A stretch of 64,000 nt of DNA. It comes from Akkermansiaceae bacterium. Lineage in GTDB: Bacteria; Verrucomicrobiota; Verrucomicrobiia; Verrucomicrobiales; Akkermansiaceae. Below are positions 14,752-24,237 of the stretch, piece after piece. Below the pieces are notes generated by a model that was not told where the DNA came from, ran no database searches, and worked only from the letters and a program-made list of their open reading frames with translations. The DNA lies in the NCBI GenBank assembly GCA_903908495.1, contig CAIVSK010000002.1, positions 1-64,000 of the forward strand. The letters are read 5' to 3'. A program made the translations under genes and the position numbers. Position 1 is the first letter of the stretch. Each line of letters begins with the position of its first letter.

Positions 14752-15855
14752 ATGACACTCCGCACCCTGGGATGGAACCCCGAGTTTGCCAAAGCCTTCG
14801 CACCGTATCGGGAAAAAGGTTGGGTGCCCGCACGCCTGATCCGCGAAACACCGATCAACTTCGGCGCATTTCTGCAGGATGGCGAGGAGATCGATGTGAT
14901 TTTGTGCGGCCGGATGTGGCACGCCGCAGCCTGTGATGCGGATCTGCCGGCGGTGGGCGATTGGGTGGCGGTGGAACTCGGCAACGCCAATCAGGACCAC
15001 GTCATCCGCGCGATGCTGCCTCGGCGCAGTTGTTTCTCGCGAAAAATGCCCGGCAACAGCTCACAAGCTCAGGTCATCGGCGCCAACGTCGATCTGGTCG
15101 CCGTGGTCACCGACGCCGGCCCGGACTATAACCTGCGGCGCATGGAGCGATATTTCACGCTCATCGGCCGCAGCGGCGCCAAGGCGGTCGTGCTCGTCAA
15201 CAAATCCGACCTCTATCCGCCCGAGCAAAGCCAGAAGGCCGCCGCGGAAATTGCCGCGCTGTGGGATGGGGCGACCGTCCACATCACCAGCGCGGTGAAT
15301 GGCGACGGGCTGCGCGCTCTCAAGAAACATCTCAGGAAGGGCCTCACAATGTGCATCGTGGGATCCAGCGGCGTGGGCAAATCCACCCTCGTCAACCAGC
15401 TCTACGGCGAGGACTGGCAATGGACCGACGAGGTCAATGAAGTCACCGGCAAGGGCCGCCACACCACCACCACCCGCGAGCTGGTGCCGCTGCCCGGCAG
15501 CGGCATGCTCATCGACAACCCCGGCATGCGCGAAATCCAAATGTGGACCGATGAGGCCACCCTGCGCGACAGCTTTGCCGACGTGGAGGCGCTCACTTCG
15601 CAATGCCGGTTTGCCGATTGCGGGCACCGTCAGGATGCCGGCTGCGCACTGCGGGCGGCGGTCGAGGGCGGCCAGATGGACTCCAAGCGCCACGCGAGTT
15701 TTCTCAATTTGGAATCTGAAATTGCGGCGCTGAGGAAGCGAGCGGAGAAGCGCCAGATGTCGGTGGAGCGCTGGGCCAAGCGCAACAACCGAGTCCAGGC
15801 CCGCAACCTCAACGACCGCATCCAACTCGAGAAGGACGCCCGCGGCGAATTGTGA
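14752..15855 (+). CDS. rsgA: ribosome small subunit-dependent GTPase RsgA
   Basis: This 367-residue protein is a circularly permuted GTPase that helps late maturation of the 30S ribosomal subunit. The G motifs come in permuted order: NKSD at 150-153 (G4), GSSGVGKST at 204-212 (G1), RHTTT at 236-240 (G2) and DNPG at 255-258 (G3). An OB-fold precedes them. The C-terminal zinc site is C285, C290, H292, C298. All key residues are intact and the length is normal. It ends 16 bp from the end of the convergent GH2 gene. Confidence 0.96.
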   Translation: MTLRTLGWNPEFAKAFAPYREKGWVPARLIRETPINFGAFLQDGEEIDVILCGRMWHAAACDADLPAVGDWVAVELGNANQDHVIRAMLPRRSCFSRKMPGNSSQAQVIGANVDLVAVVTDAGPDYNLRRMERYFTLIGRSGAKAVVLVNKSDLYPPEQSQKAAAEIAALWDGATVHITSAVNGDGLRALKKHLRKGLTMCIVGSSGVGKSTLVNQLYGEDWQWTDEVNEVTGKGRHTTTTRELVPLPGSGMLIDNPGMREIQMWTDEATLRDSFADVEALTSQCRFADCGHRQDAGCALRAAVEGGQMDSKRHASFLNLESEIAALRKRAEKRQMSVERWAKRNNRVQARNLNDRIQLEKDARGEL

Positions 15856-15871
15856 TAGGACGCGCGGTGGC

Positions 15872-18832
15872 CTACTTTGCCGAGAGGCTGATGGTGGTGG
15901 CCCGCAGACCATCAGCACTGGCAGTGAGCTTGATTTCGCCGCTTTGGTGGGGCTTGGCGCGGACGATGACCAGCGCCATGCCGTTGAAGGCCCGGCGCTC
16001 CGGCGATTGAAACGACTCGAAGCTGGTGGCATCGCCGTTGTCGGTGGCGACAATCTCGCCAGGGCCTTCCACGCTGAAGTGGATGGGCTGAGCGGCCCGC
16101 GGCACGGTGCTGCCGTGCTTGTCGGTCACACGCGTGGTGATAAAGGCCAGGTCCTTACCGTCATTACTGATGACCTTGCGATCGACCGTTAGATCGAGTT
16201 GTGTGGCGGCACCGGTGGTTTTGACCGAGTCCTGCGCCCACGGCTTGCCTTGCTTGTAGGCCACCACTCGGACTTCACCGGGTTGGTAGATCACGTCATC
16301 CCAGCGCAGCCGGCATTCGCCCGGCGCGAGTTGTTTGCGGCCTTGGGAGGTGCCGTTGACAAACAACTCCGCCTCATCGCCGGAAGTGTAAACGTGCACC
16401 GGGGTGACCTGGCCGGTGCGTTCAGGCCAATTCCAGTGCGGCAGGATGTGGGCCATTGGCAGGTCCTGGCGCCACTGCCCCTGATAGAGATAATAGCGGT
16501 CCTTGGGGAAGCCGGCCAGATCGACCACGCCGAAGTAGCTGCTGCGCGACGGGACTTTGAGGGTGCCGAGTTCCTTGAGTTGCTTTTCCAGGGCGGCGCG
16601 CTTGACCGGATCGCCGGTGAAATTGAGGAGGTTGCTCGCATCGCCGTCATATGGGGTCGGCTCGCCGAGATAGTCGAAACCGGTCCAGATGAACTCGCCA
16701 AAGACTTCCGGATGGGCGTGCAGGGCGCGGAACTGCGTATCCGGATCGTAGGCCCAGCCCGGGGCATCCACATCATACGAGGAAACCTGGAAATTCACCT
16801 GTGAATCCCGCCCGCGTTTGACGGGGAAGAAATATTCGCCGCGCGAGCTGACGCATGACGAGGTCTCGCTGCCAAACACCGGGATGCGGGCGAAGCGCGG
16901 GTCTTTTAGAAACGGCGCATAGAAATTCAGGTGATAATTCACGCCCATGACATCAAGCTCCTGGATGAAATTGTGGGACGCTGCCTTCTCCGGATTGTGG
17001 CAACCGGCGGTCACCGGGCGGGTTGAATCATCTGATTTAACGATTGCGACGAGTTCGTGTGGGAATTGGGCCTTATCCTGCTCGACGATCTCGTTGCCGA
17101 TGCTCCACATGAACACGCTCGGGTGATTGCGGTTCTGGCGGACCATGTCGCGCAGATCGGCGTCGTGCCACTGGTCCCACAGGCGGTTGTAATCCTTGGC
17201 AACCTTGCCGGCTTTCCAACAATCGAAGGCCTCCACCTGGACCAACAGACCCATCTTGTCGGCCAGGTCGAGAATCTCTGGCGGAGGAGGATTGTGGGTG
17301 GTCCGGAGCGCATTGACACCCATCTGTTGGAGAATTTGCAGCTTGCGCTCCAGCGCGCGGTTGTTGAGTGCGGAACCGAGCGCGCCAAAATCATGATGCT
17401 CGCAGACGCCGTGGATCTGCACGCGTTTGCCGTTGAGTTTGAAGCCATCGCGCGGGGTGAACTCCAGCGAGCGGATGCCGAAGGGGGTGTCAAAAACGTC
17501 CACCGGCTTGCCATCGATGCTAACAACCGCGCGGGCGAGGTAGCGGTTAGGTGACGACAAATCCCACAATTTCGGTTTGGGGACTTTGATCTCCAACGAG
17601 GCACCGCCGGTGGCGCTGGCGACCTGCGCAGCCACGGAGTCGTCGGCAGCCAGTTCGTGGATATCCACTTTCACGCTGACCTTTTGCCCTGCGGTGGTGT
17701 TGTCGATGCGGGTCACGACTTTAACGGTGGCGGAGTCCGCGGTAATCTCCGGCGTGGTCACGGTGCAGCCGTATTGCGCGATGTGGACGGGCTGGGTCTT
17801 CACCAGCCAGGTGTGGCGATAGATGCCCGCGCCGGGATACCAGCGGGAGTCCCAGCTTTCGGTATCGAGGCGCACGGAAATGAGGTTGTCGCCGCCGAAT
17901 TTGAGATGGGGCGTGAGATCGACGCGGAAGGCGGAGTAGCCATAGGGCCGGGCTGGCAAGTCGGTGCCATTGATCCAAACTTTGGCGTAGGCCATGGCGC
18001 CATCGAAATCGAGATAGACCTGCTTACCCTTGTCCTGGGCCGGCAGAGTGAAGGATTTCTGATACCATCCGATGCCCTTCCACGGCAGCTTGGCGGTATT
18101 GCCTCCCAGTTCCTGGCGGAACGGGCCCTCGATGCCCCAGTCGTGCGGCAGGTCCAGTTTGCGCCAATCGTTGTGGGCAAGGGCTTGGGGCGGCGCTCCC
18201 GCCGTGGGAATCTGCCGCGGCTTCACCGGGTGGCCCTTGCCATCCGTTAGTATCACCTCGCGGATGCTTGCCCATTGATCTTTGGGCAGGCTGCTGGTGC
18301 GGATGCGCAAGTACCGCGCTTTCACGGGTGCCGCCGCCGTTGGCGCGACCTTGATCCAGGACTTGCCATCATTGGATCCTTCAAGCAACGGCACATAGCC
18401 GCCGGACTTCTCCCACGTCACTTGGACGTCGGAAACCCCGTCGATGTGGCTCAGGTCGAGCTGTAGCCACTGATTGACACCCGGGCCGTTGGCGCACCAG
18501 CGGGTCGCCGGGTCACCATCGAAGGCGTTCACGGCGGGGTTGCCCTTTTCCGATTCTTCACTGGATGCGGTCACTGCAATCTCCCAACTGGGAGCGCCGG
18601 GCTCGGCCAAGCGAGTGCCATCGGCTTGCAGGCCATAGCGCTTGAAACTCCAGCCGGAATCAAACAACTCACGAGTGCGCAGGTTGTCCAGGCCGGCGGG
18701 TGGCGGGAAATTCAGGTTGGAGGAGTGCGCGGTCATCGATGTGCATGCGATCAGCGCGCCGATGGAGACGGAGGAAAGGGAGAAGTGATTGCGGGTCATT
18801 GGGTTGCCGTGTGATGTTTGAATGGCTTTCAT
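15872..18832 (-). CDS. GH2 beta-galactosidase-like enzyme with embedded F5/8C domain
   Basis: This 986-residue secreted enzyme of glycoside hydrolase family 2 has a signal peptide within the first 36 residues. The acid/base is E581 in WSIGNE and the nucleophile is probably E656 in FGSETS. The GH2 sugar-binding domain starts at about 51 (RELFDSGWSFKRYG) and is interrupted after about 82 by a discoidin-like (F5/8 type C) domain of some 115 residues. It resumes at about 222 with LDLPHDWGIEGPF. The C-terminus has the DUF4982/Big-like domains common in beta-galactosidases. It probably removes terminal beta-galactose from a polysaccharide in the periplasm or at the surface. It is the last gene of the - strand array. 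ATG 18799 is an alternative start. Confidence 0.9.
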   Translation of the reverse strand: MKAIQTSHGNPMTRNHFSLSSVSIGALIACTSMTAHSSNLNFPPPAGLDNLRTRELFDSGWSFKRYGLQADGTRLAEPGAPSWEIAVTASSEESEKGNPAVNAFDGDPATRWCANGPGVNQWLQLDLSHIDGVSDVQVTWEKSGGYVPLLEGSNDGKSWIKVAPTAAAPVKARYLRIRTSSLPKDQWASIREVILTDGKGHPVKPRQIPTAGAPPQALAHNDWRKLDLPHDWGIEGPFRQELGGNTAKLPWKGIGWYQKSFTLPAQDKGKQVYLDFDGAMAYAKVWINGTDLPARPYGYSAFRVDLTPHLKFGGDNLISVRLDTESWDSRWYPGAGIYRHTWLVKTQPVHIAQYGCTVTTPEITADSATVKVVTRIDNTTAGQKVSVKVDIHELAADDSVAAQVASATGGASLEIKVPKPKLWDLSSPNRYLARAVVSIDGKPVDVFDTPFGIRSLEFTPRDGFKLNGKRVQIHGVCEHHDFGALGSALNNRALERKLQILQQMGVNALRTTHNPPPPEILDLADKMGLLVQVEAFDCWKAGKVAKDYNRLWDQWHDADLRDMVRQNRNHPSVFMWSIGNEIVEQDKAQFPHELVAIVKSDDSTRPVTAGCHNPEKAASHNFIQELDVMGVNYHLNFYAPFLKDPRFARIPVFGSETSSCVSSRGEYFFPVKRGRDSQVNFQVSSYDVDAPGWAYDPDTQFRALHAHPEVFGEFIWTGFDYLGEPTPYDGDASNLLNFTGDPVKRAALEKQLKELGTLKVPSRSSYFGVVDLAGFPKDRYYLYQGQWRQDLPMAHILPHWNWPERTGQVTPVHVYTSGDEAELFVNGTSQGRKQLAPGECRLRWDDVIYQPGEVRVVAYKQGKPWAQDSVKTTGAATQLDLTVDRKVISNDGKDLAFITTRVTDKHGSTVPRAAQPIHFSVEGPGEIVATDNGDATSFESFQSPERRAFNGMALVIVRAKPHQSGEIKLTASADGLRATTISLSAK

Positions 18833-18877
18833 GAAGAATATGAGGGCAAGGCAGTTGGCTGATAGATAGGGGTTAAA

Positions 18878-19888
18878 TCAATGAGGGATCACCGCTTCCC
18901 CGGTATTGACATCGAGCGTCCACTCCCGGGGCTCGGGCAGGTGGAGTTTGCCGCCGCCGATTTCCAGCGGCATCCACAGATAGCGTGAATCCCACTGGGT
19001 TCTGGGTTTCCAAATATCTCCCATGAAGATGACGGTTGTTTGTTTCGAGCCCACGACTTTGAGCATCATCGTGGATTGTGAGCCGTAAGTATTGGCTGCT
19101 GGCGGCGCGATGTCCTTAAACTCCGACCACGGCCCTTCGAGTTTGCTGGCGGTCGCGTATTGGTTCGGGTTCGGCTTCCAACCGCTCATGAACGATCCTA
19201 TCACATAATAGAGACCATCATGGTGAACCAAGGCTCCTCCTTCGAGTGGTGATTTGATAAAACATACTTCCTTTTCGACATTGAGGTAGTCCTCCGATAG
19301 CTTTGCAATAAAGAAGCCCTTGGTCGGACGACTCTCGAAAATCAAATATGCGGACCCGTCGTCATCGATGAACTGGCCCATGTCGCGGCTTTCCTTGCCG
19401 AGGGGACGAAAACTGCGGACGTATTTGTAGTCGCCGTCCACGGTGTCGCAGGTGGCCACTCCCACACGGGCCAGCGCGTAGGAATTACTCATGTCGCCGG
19501 GGGTGGCCGGGCCATCGATATGCATGTACATCACGAACTTGTGGGTCATCGCGTTGTGAAACACTTTGGGTCTCTCCAGCACCCATCGCGGGCCGAAGTT
19601 CTCTGGATCGGCAAGCTTGAGGACTTGGTTGCGAAACGTCCAGTGAACGAGGTCGGTCGATGAATAACAGGCGACGTGGCGCTTGTTCCGTTCATTGTCC
19701 TTGGAACGATCCTCGCCGAACCAGAAGTAGGTTTCACGTTCCTTGATGATGCCGCCGCCGTGGGCCTGGACGTGCTGGCCGCGGTTATCAGGCCACACTT
19801 CGCCTGGCTTGACCGGCTCGGCGGCAGCGAGTCCGTCCAATGCAAACAGGGCTAGCGCGGCGATTACGAGATGGATTGGTTGATTCAT
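18878..19888 (-). CDS. GH43-like glycosidase (resembles exo-beta-1,3-galactanases)
   Basis: This 336-residue protein has a signal peptide (cleavage after about ALDGLAAA) and a five-bladed propeller of the GH43 type. The first-blade motif VQAHGGGII and the WFGED block resemble GH43 subfamily 24, exo-beta-1,3-galactanases that lack the usual catalytic aspartate. The second motif is FIDDDGSAYLIF and the presumed acid lies in SPLEGGALV. The start at 19888 was chosen because the signal peptide follows directly. It lies between the GH128-like and GH2 genes and probably acts on the same glycan. The substrate is inferred, not shown. Confidence 0.78.
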   Translation of the reverse strand: MNQPIHLVIAALALFALDGLAAAEPVKPGEVWPDNRGQHVQAHGGGIIKERETYFWFGEDRSKDNERNKRHVACYSSTDLVHWTFRNQVLKLADPENFGPRWVLERPKVFHNAMTHKFVMYMHIDGPATPGDMSNSYALARVGVATCDTVDGDYKYVRSFRPLGKESRDMGQFIDDDGSAYLIFESRPTKGFFIAKLSEDYLNVEKEVCFIKSPLEGGALVHHDGLYYVIGSFMSGWKPNPNQYATASKLEGPWSEFKDIAPPAANTYGSQSTMMLKVVGSKQTTVIFMGDIWKPRTQWDSRYLWMPLEIGGGKLHLPEPREWTLDVNTGEAVIPH

Positions 19889-19963
19889 GATGTTTTGTTT
19901 GGAGGAAATTGACGGATGGTACCGGCGCGCGCCGGCCAATCCATCCGCGACGCAAGAAGGAAA

Positions 19964-21511
19964 TCACGGGTTTTTACCGGCGGCCTCCGGGTGGTACGAC
20001 ACGGGAGACACTTCATCGCGGTAAACGTCCCCAGCCGGGGTGAGTGAGCCGTCCTTGCGCTGGATATTGCGACAATCCTCGACCCAGTTGTAGAGCGCGT
20101 ATCGCTCGACGAACGGGGTCTCGTCGAGCATCTTGACCATGGCCGCGATGGTGTCTTTCTGTTGTTCGATACTCGGCTTGCGATCCTTGGTCCAGTTCGC
20201 GCCGTTGTTCCACTCGGTGATCCATATCGGCCGGTGGGTGCGGTCGTGAATCTCCTTGATATATTGATAGAACTGTTTGGAGGCTCCCTTGGCGTTGCCA
20301 GGGTCTGAGTAGGAGCGATAGTAATGCACGACGATGAAATCGACGCGCAATTTGGCAGCGTCGGCCTTGTCGATAAACTCATAGAGCCAGCGCAGCCCGC
20401 CGTCCGAGACTGCCGGTGACCCCAGGCGCAGGCCAGACGCCAGCAGAGTGGGCCAGCCTTTGATGGCCTGGTCCACGCTGAGGTTGGATTGGTCCTTATG
20501 GTCCGGCTCGTTGTAGCCGAGCAGGTGGAGCGCGCCGCGCATTTTCCAATCCTGCTGGAGGTTGGGCCAGCCCACTTTCTGGGCGATGGGGACGTATTCC
20601 AAGCTTGGCGACGACTGGCTGCTGATATTCCAGTTGTAATACCAGCCGACGTTGAATTTCTCGTAAATATTCCCCGCGATGCCCTTTTTTGGGGTCCAGC
20701 GCCACGGGAAGACGCGGATGAAGCGGATACTGTTAGCCAGTTCGGTTGGCAACGATTTGACTTCGATATCCTGATCCTGAGCGACGTAGTTTTCGCTGGA
20801 GCCGGTACCGTCTCGTTGGGTGGCGAGGGTTGCCATGTAGCCGCGCTTGAGCCGGAATGAGCTGACGTTGGATTTGATTGGAGCCAGATTGGCGTCGCTG
20901 TATTCCTTGTAACAGGTGAGCGACTTCGATGCGCCCTCGAATGACAGGTTGGCAAAAACCGTCATGGCGGGATAGTCCGGTTCGTGGGGAATGATGACGG
21001 TGCCCGGGCCGTATTGGACGACGCGGACGTTCTTGCCAGCGATCGCATTGCCGCCGTTGACGCGCATCCGCTTGAGCAGTCCAGCCTCCACCGCCTGGGG
21101 CGAGATATGATCGAGGAACAGCCAAGCGTCCGCAGAGGTGAAATGGATGCTGCTTCCAGCCAGCGGATCGCCGCTATCGGTGACATGAAGCTCCTTGGCC
21201 CCATCAAGTGTCAGGGTGCGGTTGACTAGGTTGGCGACAGTTTCCGGCTTGGCGGGCGAGCCGGAGGCGGGGAATTGGCTGCCGGCCTGCGAGCGAACGA
21301 AATCCTGGTCTGCGGGACTGAAGCGGGCGAGTGGGAATCCGCGTTCTCTGCCATCCGGGCTTTTGAGCATCACCTTGCCATCAGTCATTCCTACATATTC
21401 GGCTTCGACGTGAGTCGGGTTGCCGACGAAAGTCCACGGCCGCGCGACCAGGGCTGATAGGGCGGCGATCCAGCACAGGAGCGCGGTGGGGAGGGTTCGA
21501 GAGGAGTTCAT
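19964..21511 (-). CDS. SHD1 domain plus GH128-like endo-beta-1,3-glucanase
   Basis: This 515-residue secreted protein has a signal peptide (1-23) and an SHD1 (SLA1 homology) domain at about 25-73. A beta-rich domain follows, with a GTVIIPHEPDYPA stretch, at about 96-255. The C-terminal half is a TIM barrel of the GH128 (Asl1-like) type with acid/base E335 in LLGYNEPDH and nucleophile E433 in IWITEWN. GH128 enzymes cut beta-1,3-glucans. Both catalytic residues are present. The start at 21511 follows from the signal peptide; the longer frame upstream is only a shadow of the preceding gene. It is 20 bp from the PA14-like gene. Confidence 0.82.
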   Translation of the reverse strand: MNSSRTLPTALLCWIAALSALVARPWTFVGNPTHVEAEYVGMTDGKVMLKSPDGRERGFPLARFSPADQDFVRSQAGSQFPASGSPAKPETVANLVNRTLTLDGAKELHVTDSGDPLAGSSIHFTSADAWLFLDHISPQAVEAGLLKRMRVNGGNAIAGKNVRVVQYGPGTVIIPHEPDYPAMTVFANLSFEGASKSLTCYKEYSDANLAPIKSNVSSFRLKRGYMATLATQRDGTGSSENYVAQDQDIEVKSLPTELANSIRFIRVFPWRWTPKKGIAGNIYEKFNVGWYYNWNISSQSSPSLEYVPIAQKVGWPNLQQDWKMRGALHLLGYNEPDHKDQSNLSVDQAIKGWPTLLASGLRLGSPAVSDGGLRWLYEFIDKADAAKLRVDFIVVHYYRSYSDPGNAKGASKQFYQYIKEIHDRTHRPIWITEWNNGANWTKDRKPSIEQQKDTIAAMVKMLDETPFVERYALYNWVEDCRNIQRKDGSLTPAGDVYRDEVSPVSYHPEAAGKNP

Positions 21512-21531
21512 TTTCCAGGGGGCGGGATGCA

Positions 21532-22347
21532 TCACGGGTGGCATATCCAGGGGGTGTTGTTCACGCTGAACGGGATATAGTGCTCGCCACCGGCAACTTG
21601 GATGGGTTTGGCGCGGACTTGAAATACTGGAAGCAGTGGCTTGCCTGCATTGGTCGGATAGGTGGCACCTTGTTTTTCGATCAACAACCAAGCGCCGAAG
21701 AGGTTGCCGGGAATTTCTCCGATCAGGATGTCGAGGTCGATGATCTGGTCCTTCTTGCAGGTGAACCAGTCGCCGCGTTTGAGGCCGCTGCGGATCCAGC
21801 ACGGGATGGTCTCCTTGGGTGAGGGTTCCTTCCAACTGCTGAAATGACCGTCATAAAAGTCCTGGACCAGCACCGTCTTGCCATTGACACCCACGGCGAT
21901 GACATCGTCGGCAGCACCGACAAACCGATAGGTGCCGTCTTCGGGTGGGGAAACCTGGGATTCATAGATCGCGACCCAATGTCCGGGTTTGACGATACCG
22001 GTGAGACCGAATGCCTGGGGAGCGCCGCCGGAATCCATGGATGGGATGAGTATCTCGGTGGCATAGAGCGGTTTGGTGGCCCGGAAAAAACGACTCAGCA
22101 CACTTTCATCCCAGCCGCTGTCAATGAATGCAGCGAGCGCCTTGTAAGTATCGGCGGGTTGGGGATTGGGGAGTGGCTGGCGTTTGGGGTTTTGCTTGAG
22201 GTCGTAAAAAATGCCGAGCATCGTACCGACTGTCTTCTGTGACGATCCGAAGACGGAATCCTGCACGGCCTCTGGTTCCTGCGCCTGGCTGCGAGACACG
22301 GCGAGGACCAGGCACGTGATGGCGGCGAGAGCGAGTCGGTGATTCAT
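21532..22347 (-). CDS. secreted PA14-like domain protein
   Basis: This 271-residue protein has a signal peptide (1-22, ending SRSQAQ). The remainder resembles PA14-type carbohydrate-binding folds: GIFYDLKQNP, then a central block with GTYRFVGAADDVIAVGVNG, which is typical for the PA14 beta-barrel, followed by WFTCKKDQIIDLDILIGE. Such domains bind glycans or surface ligands. It is packed between the coiled-coil gene (11 bp) and the GH128 gene (20 bp), which suggests an accessory glycan-binding subunit. Confidence 0.7.
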   Translation of the reverse strand: MNHRLALAAITCLVLAVSRSQAQEPEAVQDSVFGSSQKTVGTMLGIFYDLKQNPKRQPLPNPQPADTYKALAAFIDSGWDESVLSRFFRATKPLYATEILIPSMDSGGAPQAFGLTGIVKPGHWVAIYESQVSPPEDGTYRFVGAADDVIAVGVNGKTVLVQDFYDGHFSSWKEPSPKETIPCWIRSGLKRGDWFTCKKDQIIDLDILIGEIPGNLFGAWLLIEKQGATYPTNAGKPLLPVFQVRAKPIQVAGGEHYIPFSVNNTPWICHP

Positions 22348-22358
22348 GGTGGAGCTAG

Positions 22359-24215
22359 TTAGGGATTGGCGTCGGTCTCGGTCGCGAGATTCTTGATGTA
22401 TTGATTCACCAATGGAGCGAATTCCGGCGCGGTTTTCTCCTGCTTGAGGAGAAGCAAGGCGTCCCGTTGGGCGTCGCTGGCATCGGCAAGGTTAGAATAG
22501 ATCGGGCCGCCCCTCAAGGCGGTCGAAGTGTTGCCTCCGCCTTCTCCTGGTCCGTCTGCTGCTTGTGCCTGTTGCGCAGCGAGCTGCATGGCGGCTTCCT
22601 GCAGTCCGGCCAGGGCCTTGTTGATATTGGCGCGGGTGTGATAGAGGTTATGTCCGACCTGGGTCCCGTTGGCGGCGAGATCCGCCAACCGTTGGGCTTC
22701 AGCGATTGCCGCGTGGACATCTTCGCCGACGATCGGGCCAGCCGCCTTGGCTTGTTCGCTTCCGGCAGACATATTCTGCTGTGCTTGCCCGACGCGGGGC
22801 TTGAAATCCCCCTTGGTGTCATTCATGCGACCCGCGAGATCGACGTTGATCCTGGCATCCACGAGCTGTCTCATCGCATCCTGGATGGCGGCCGCCTCGG
22901 GACTCAATTTCGGTTCTTGTGGATCCGCGCCGCTTTGGGCGGCTGCCGCAGCGGCAATTTTCTCCGCTTTTTGTTGGAGTGTCCGGCTCATGGCCGAGAG
23001 GTCCCGGGCGAGCGAATTTTGCGAATCCACAGTGCGGGCGACGAGCGGGATATTGTCGCGGAAATTTTCGGGCCGGAGGGTATCGCCGATTTCGGCGGCC
23101 TGGGTGGTGGACTCGGCGGCTTTGGTGGAGGATTCGGCATCGAGGGATTTGATGCGGTTTTGCAGGACATCCATGCGATCGGCGATGCCGAGTTGATCCC
23201 GGGTGGCCCGGTTTTTTTGTTCACCCCACATGTTAGGCGTGAGGTTGGCGAGTCCGTCTTCCTTGAGGGATAAGTCGCCGAGTTGGTTGGCGATGTCGCG
23301 GAGGCGCTCCTCGTCGCTTTTAGCGGCGTCGAGGCTTGCAATGACGGTCTGGAGGGTATTGAAAACGCTCTCCTGTTCGGCGGCGGAGCGGGCGTAATCA
23401 CGATCCATGGCGGTGGCTGCCGCTCGCGAATGTTCGTCGATCTTGCCCGCCTTGGCGACTTCCAGAGCCTGTTTGAAATGAGTGACGTCAGCGGCCAGCG
23501 GATCCTCCACGACTTTAGCCAGGGCTTCGACGGCGAGGCCGGTTTCCTTTACCAACGTCGATTGCTCCATTTGGCGACGGCTGTGTTCCCGCATGAGGTT
23601 TTGTTTTTTTTCTGCAAGTCGCAATGCTTTGATGGCCTCCAGATCATCCCGTTCCGGACGCGGCAGCTTGGCGGGCATGGCGGCCACATCGCTGGCGAGC
23701 TGAGCCGGGGTGATCCCGAGCTCCGTCAAGTTCTTGGTCAATTCGCGAGTGGCGCGGAGGTTGGCCGACTGCCGCACGGCGAGTTCCTCGATGCGTTTCT
23801 GCATTGCTGCCTGATTCGAATAGAGGGCGAGTTGGTCGGCCAGGGTGCGCAGGCGGGTTTGGATTAGTTTCTGTTGGCCGCTGGCTTGCGCGATATTGCC
23901 GTGGACGAGGGCGGCTTCGCCCGAGTGGCTGGCCACCAGCAACAAGCGCACGACGTCGGGCATGTTGCGCGCGGTGATGGTATCGAGCGAGCCCACGGAT
24001 TCCTTCAACTTGGCGATTTCCACGGCGGCGATCTCGTAGTGCTCGTAGTCACGCATGATGGCGGCCAGATCGTTTTTCATCTGGTCGGTGGCGCTTTGCA
24101 GTTGGGTCTGCGAGACGCTGGCGCGGTAGGCGGTGGTATTCGCCTCGGATTGTTGAGCGCGCGCCGGAAGGCACAGGGCAACCACAACAGCAATGAGGAG
24201 AGTGATGGTTTTCAT
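22359..24215 (-). CDS. secreted alpha-helical coiled-coil protein
   Basis: This 618-residue protein has a signal peptide (about 1-20, LPARAQ) and is otherwise almost entirely predicted alpha-helical, with heptad-like patterns and Ala/Gln/Glu richness. No enzymatic motif is seen. It corresponds in position and character to the C-terminal coiled-coil half of the 974-residue protein at 6173-9097, so in this module that half is a separate exported protein. It is likely a scaffold of the MoxR/VWA membrane complex. The function is unknown. Confidence 0.75.
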   Translation of the reverse strand: MKTITLLIAVVVALCLPARAQQSEANTTAYRASVSQTQLQSATDQMKNDLAAIMRDYEHYEIAAVEIAKLKESVGSLDTITARNMPDVVRLLLVASHSGEAALVHGNIAQASGQQKLIQTRLRTLADQLALYSNQAAMQKRIEELAVRQSANLRATRELTKNLTELGITPAQLASDVAAMPAKLPRPERDDLEAIKALRLAEKKQNLMREHSRRQMEQSTLVKETGLAVEALAKVVEDPLAADVTHFKQALEVAKAGKIDEHSRAAATAMDRDYARSAAEQESVFNTLQTVIASLDAAKSDEERLRDIANQLGDLSLKEDGLANLTPNMWGEQKNRATRDQLGIADRMDVLQNRIKSLDAESSTKAAESTTQAAEIGDTLRPENFRDNIPLVARTVDSQNSLARDLSAMSRTLQQKAEKIAAAAAAQSGADPQEPKLSPEAAAIQDAMRQLVDARINVDLAGRMNDTKGDFKPRVGQAQQNMSAGSEQAKAAGPIVGEDVHAAIAEAQRLADLAANGTQVGHNLYHTRANINKALAGLQEAAMQLAAQQAQAADGPGEGGGNTSTALRGGPIYSNLADASDAQRDALLLLKQEKTAPEFAPLVNQYIKNLATETDANP

Positions 24216-24237
24216 GGGTCGGGCGAAGGGGTTAGCA

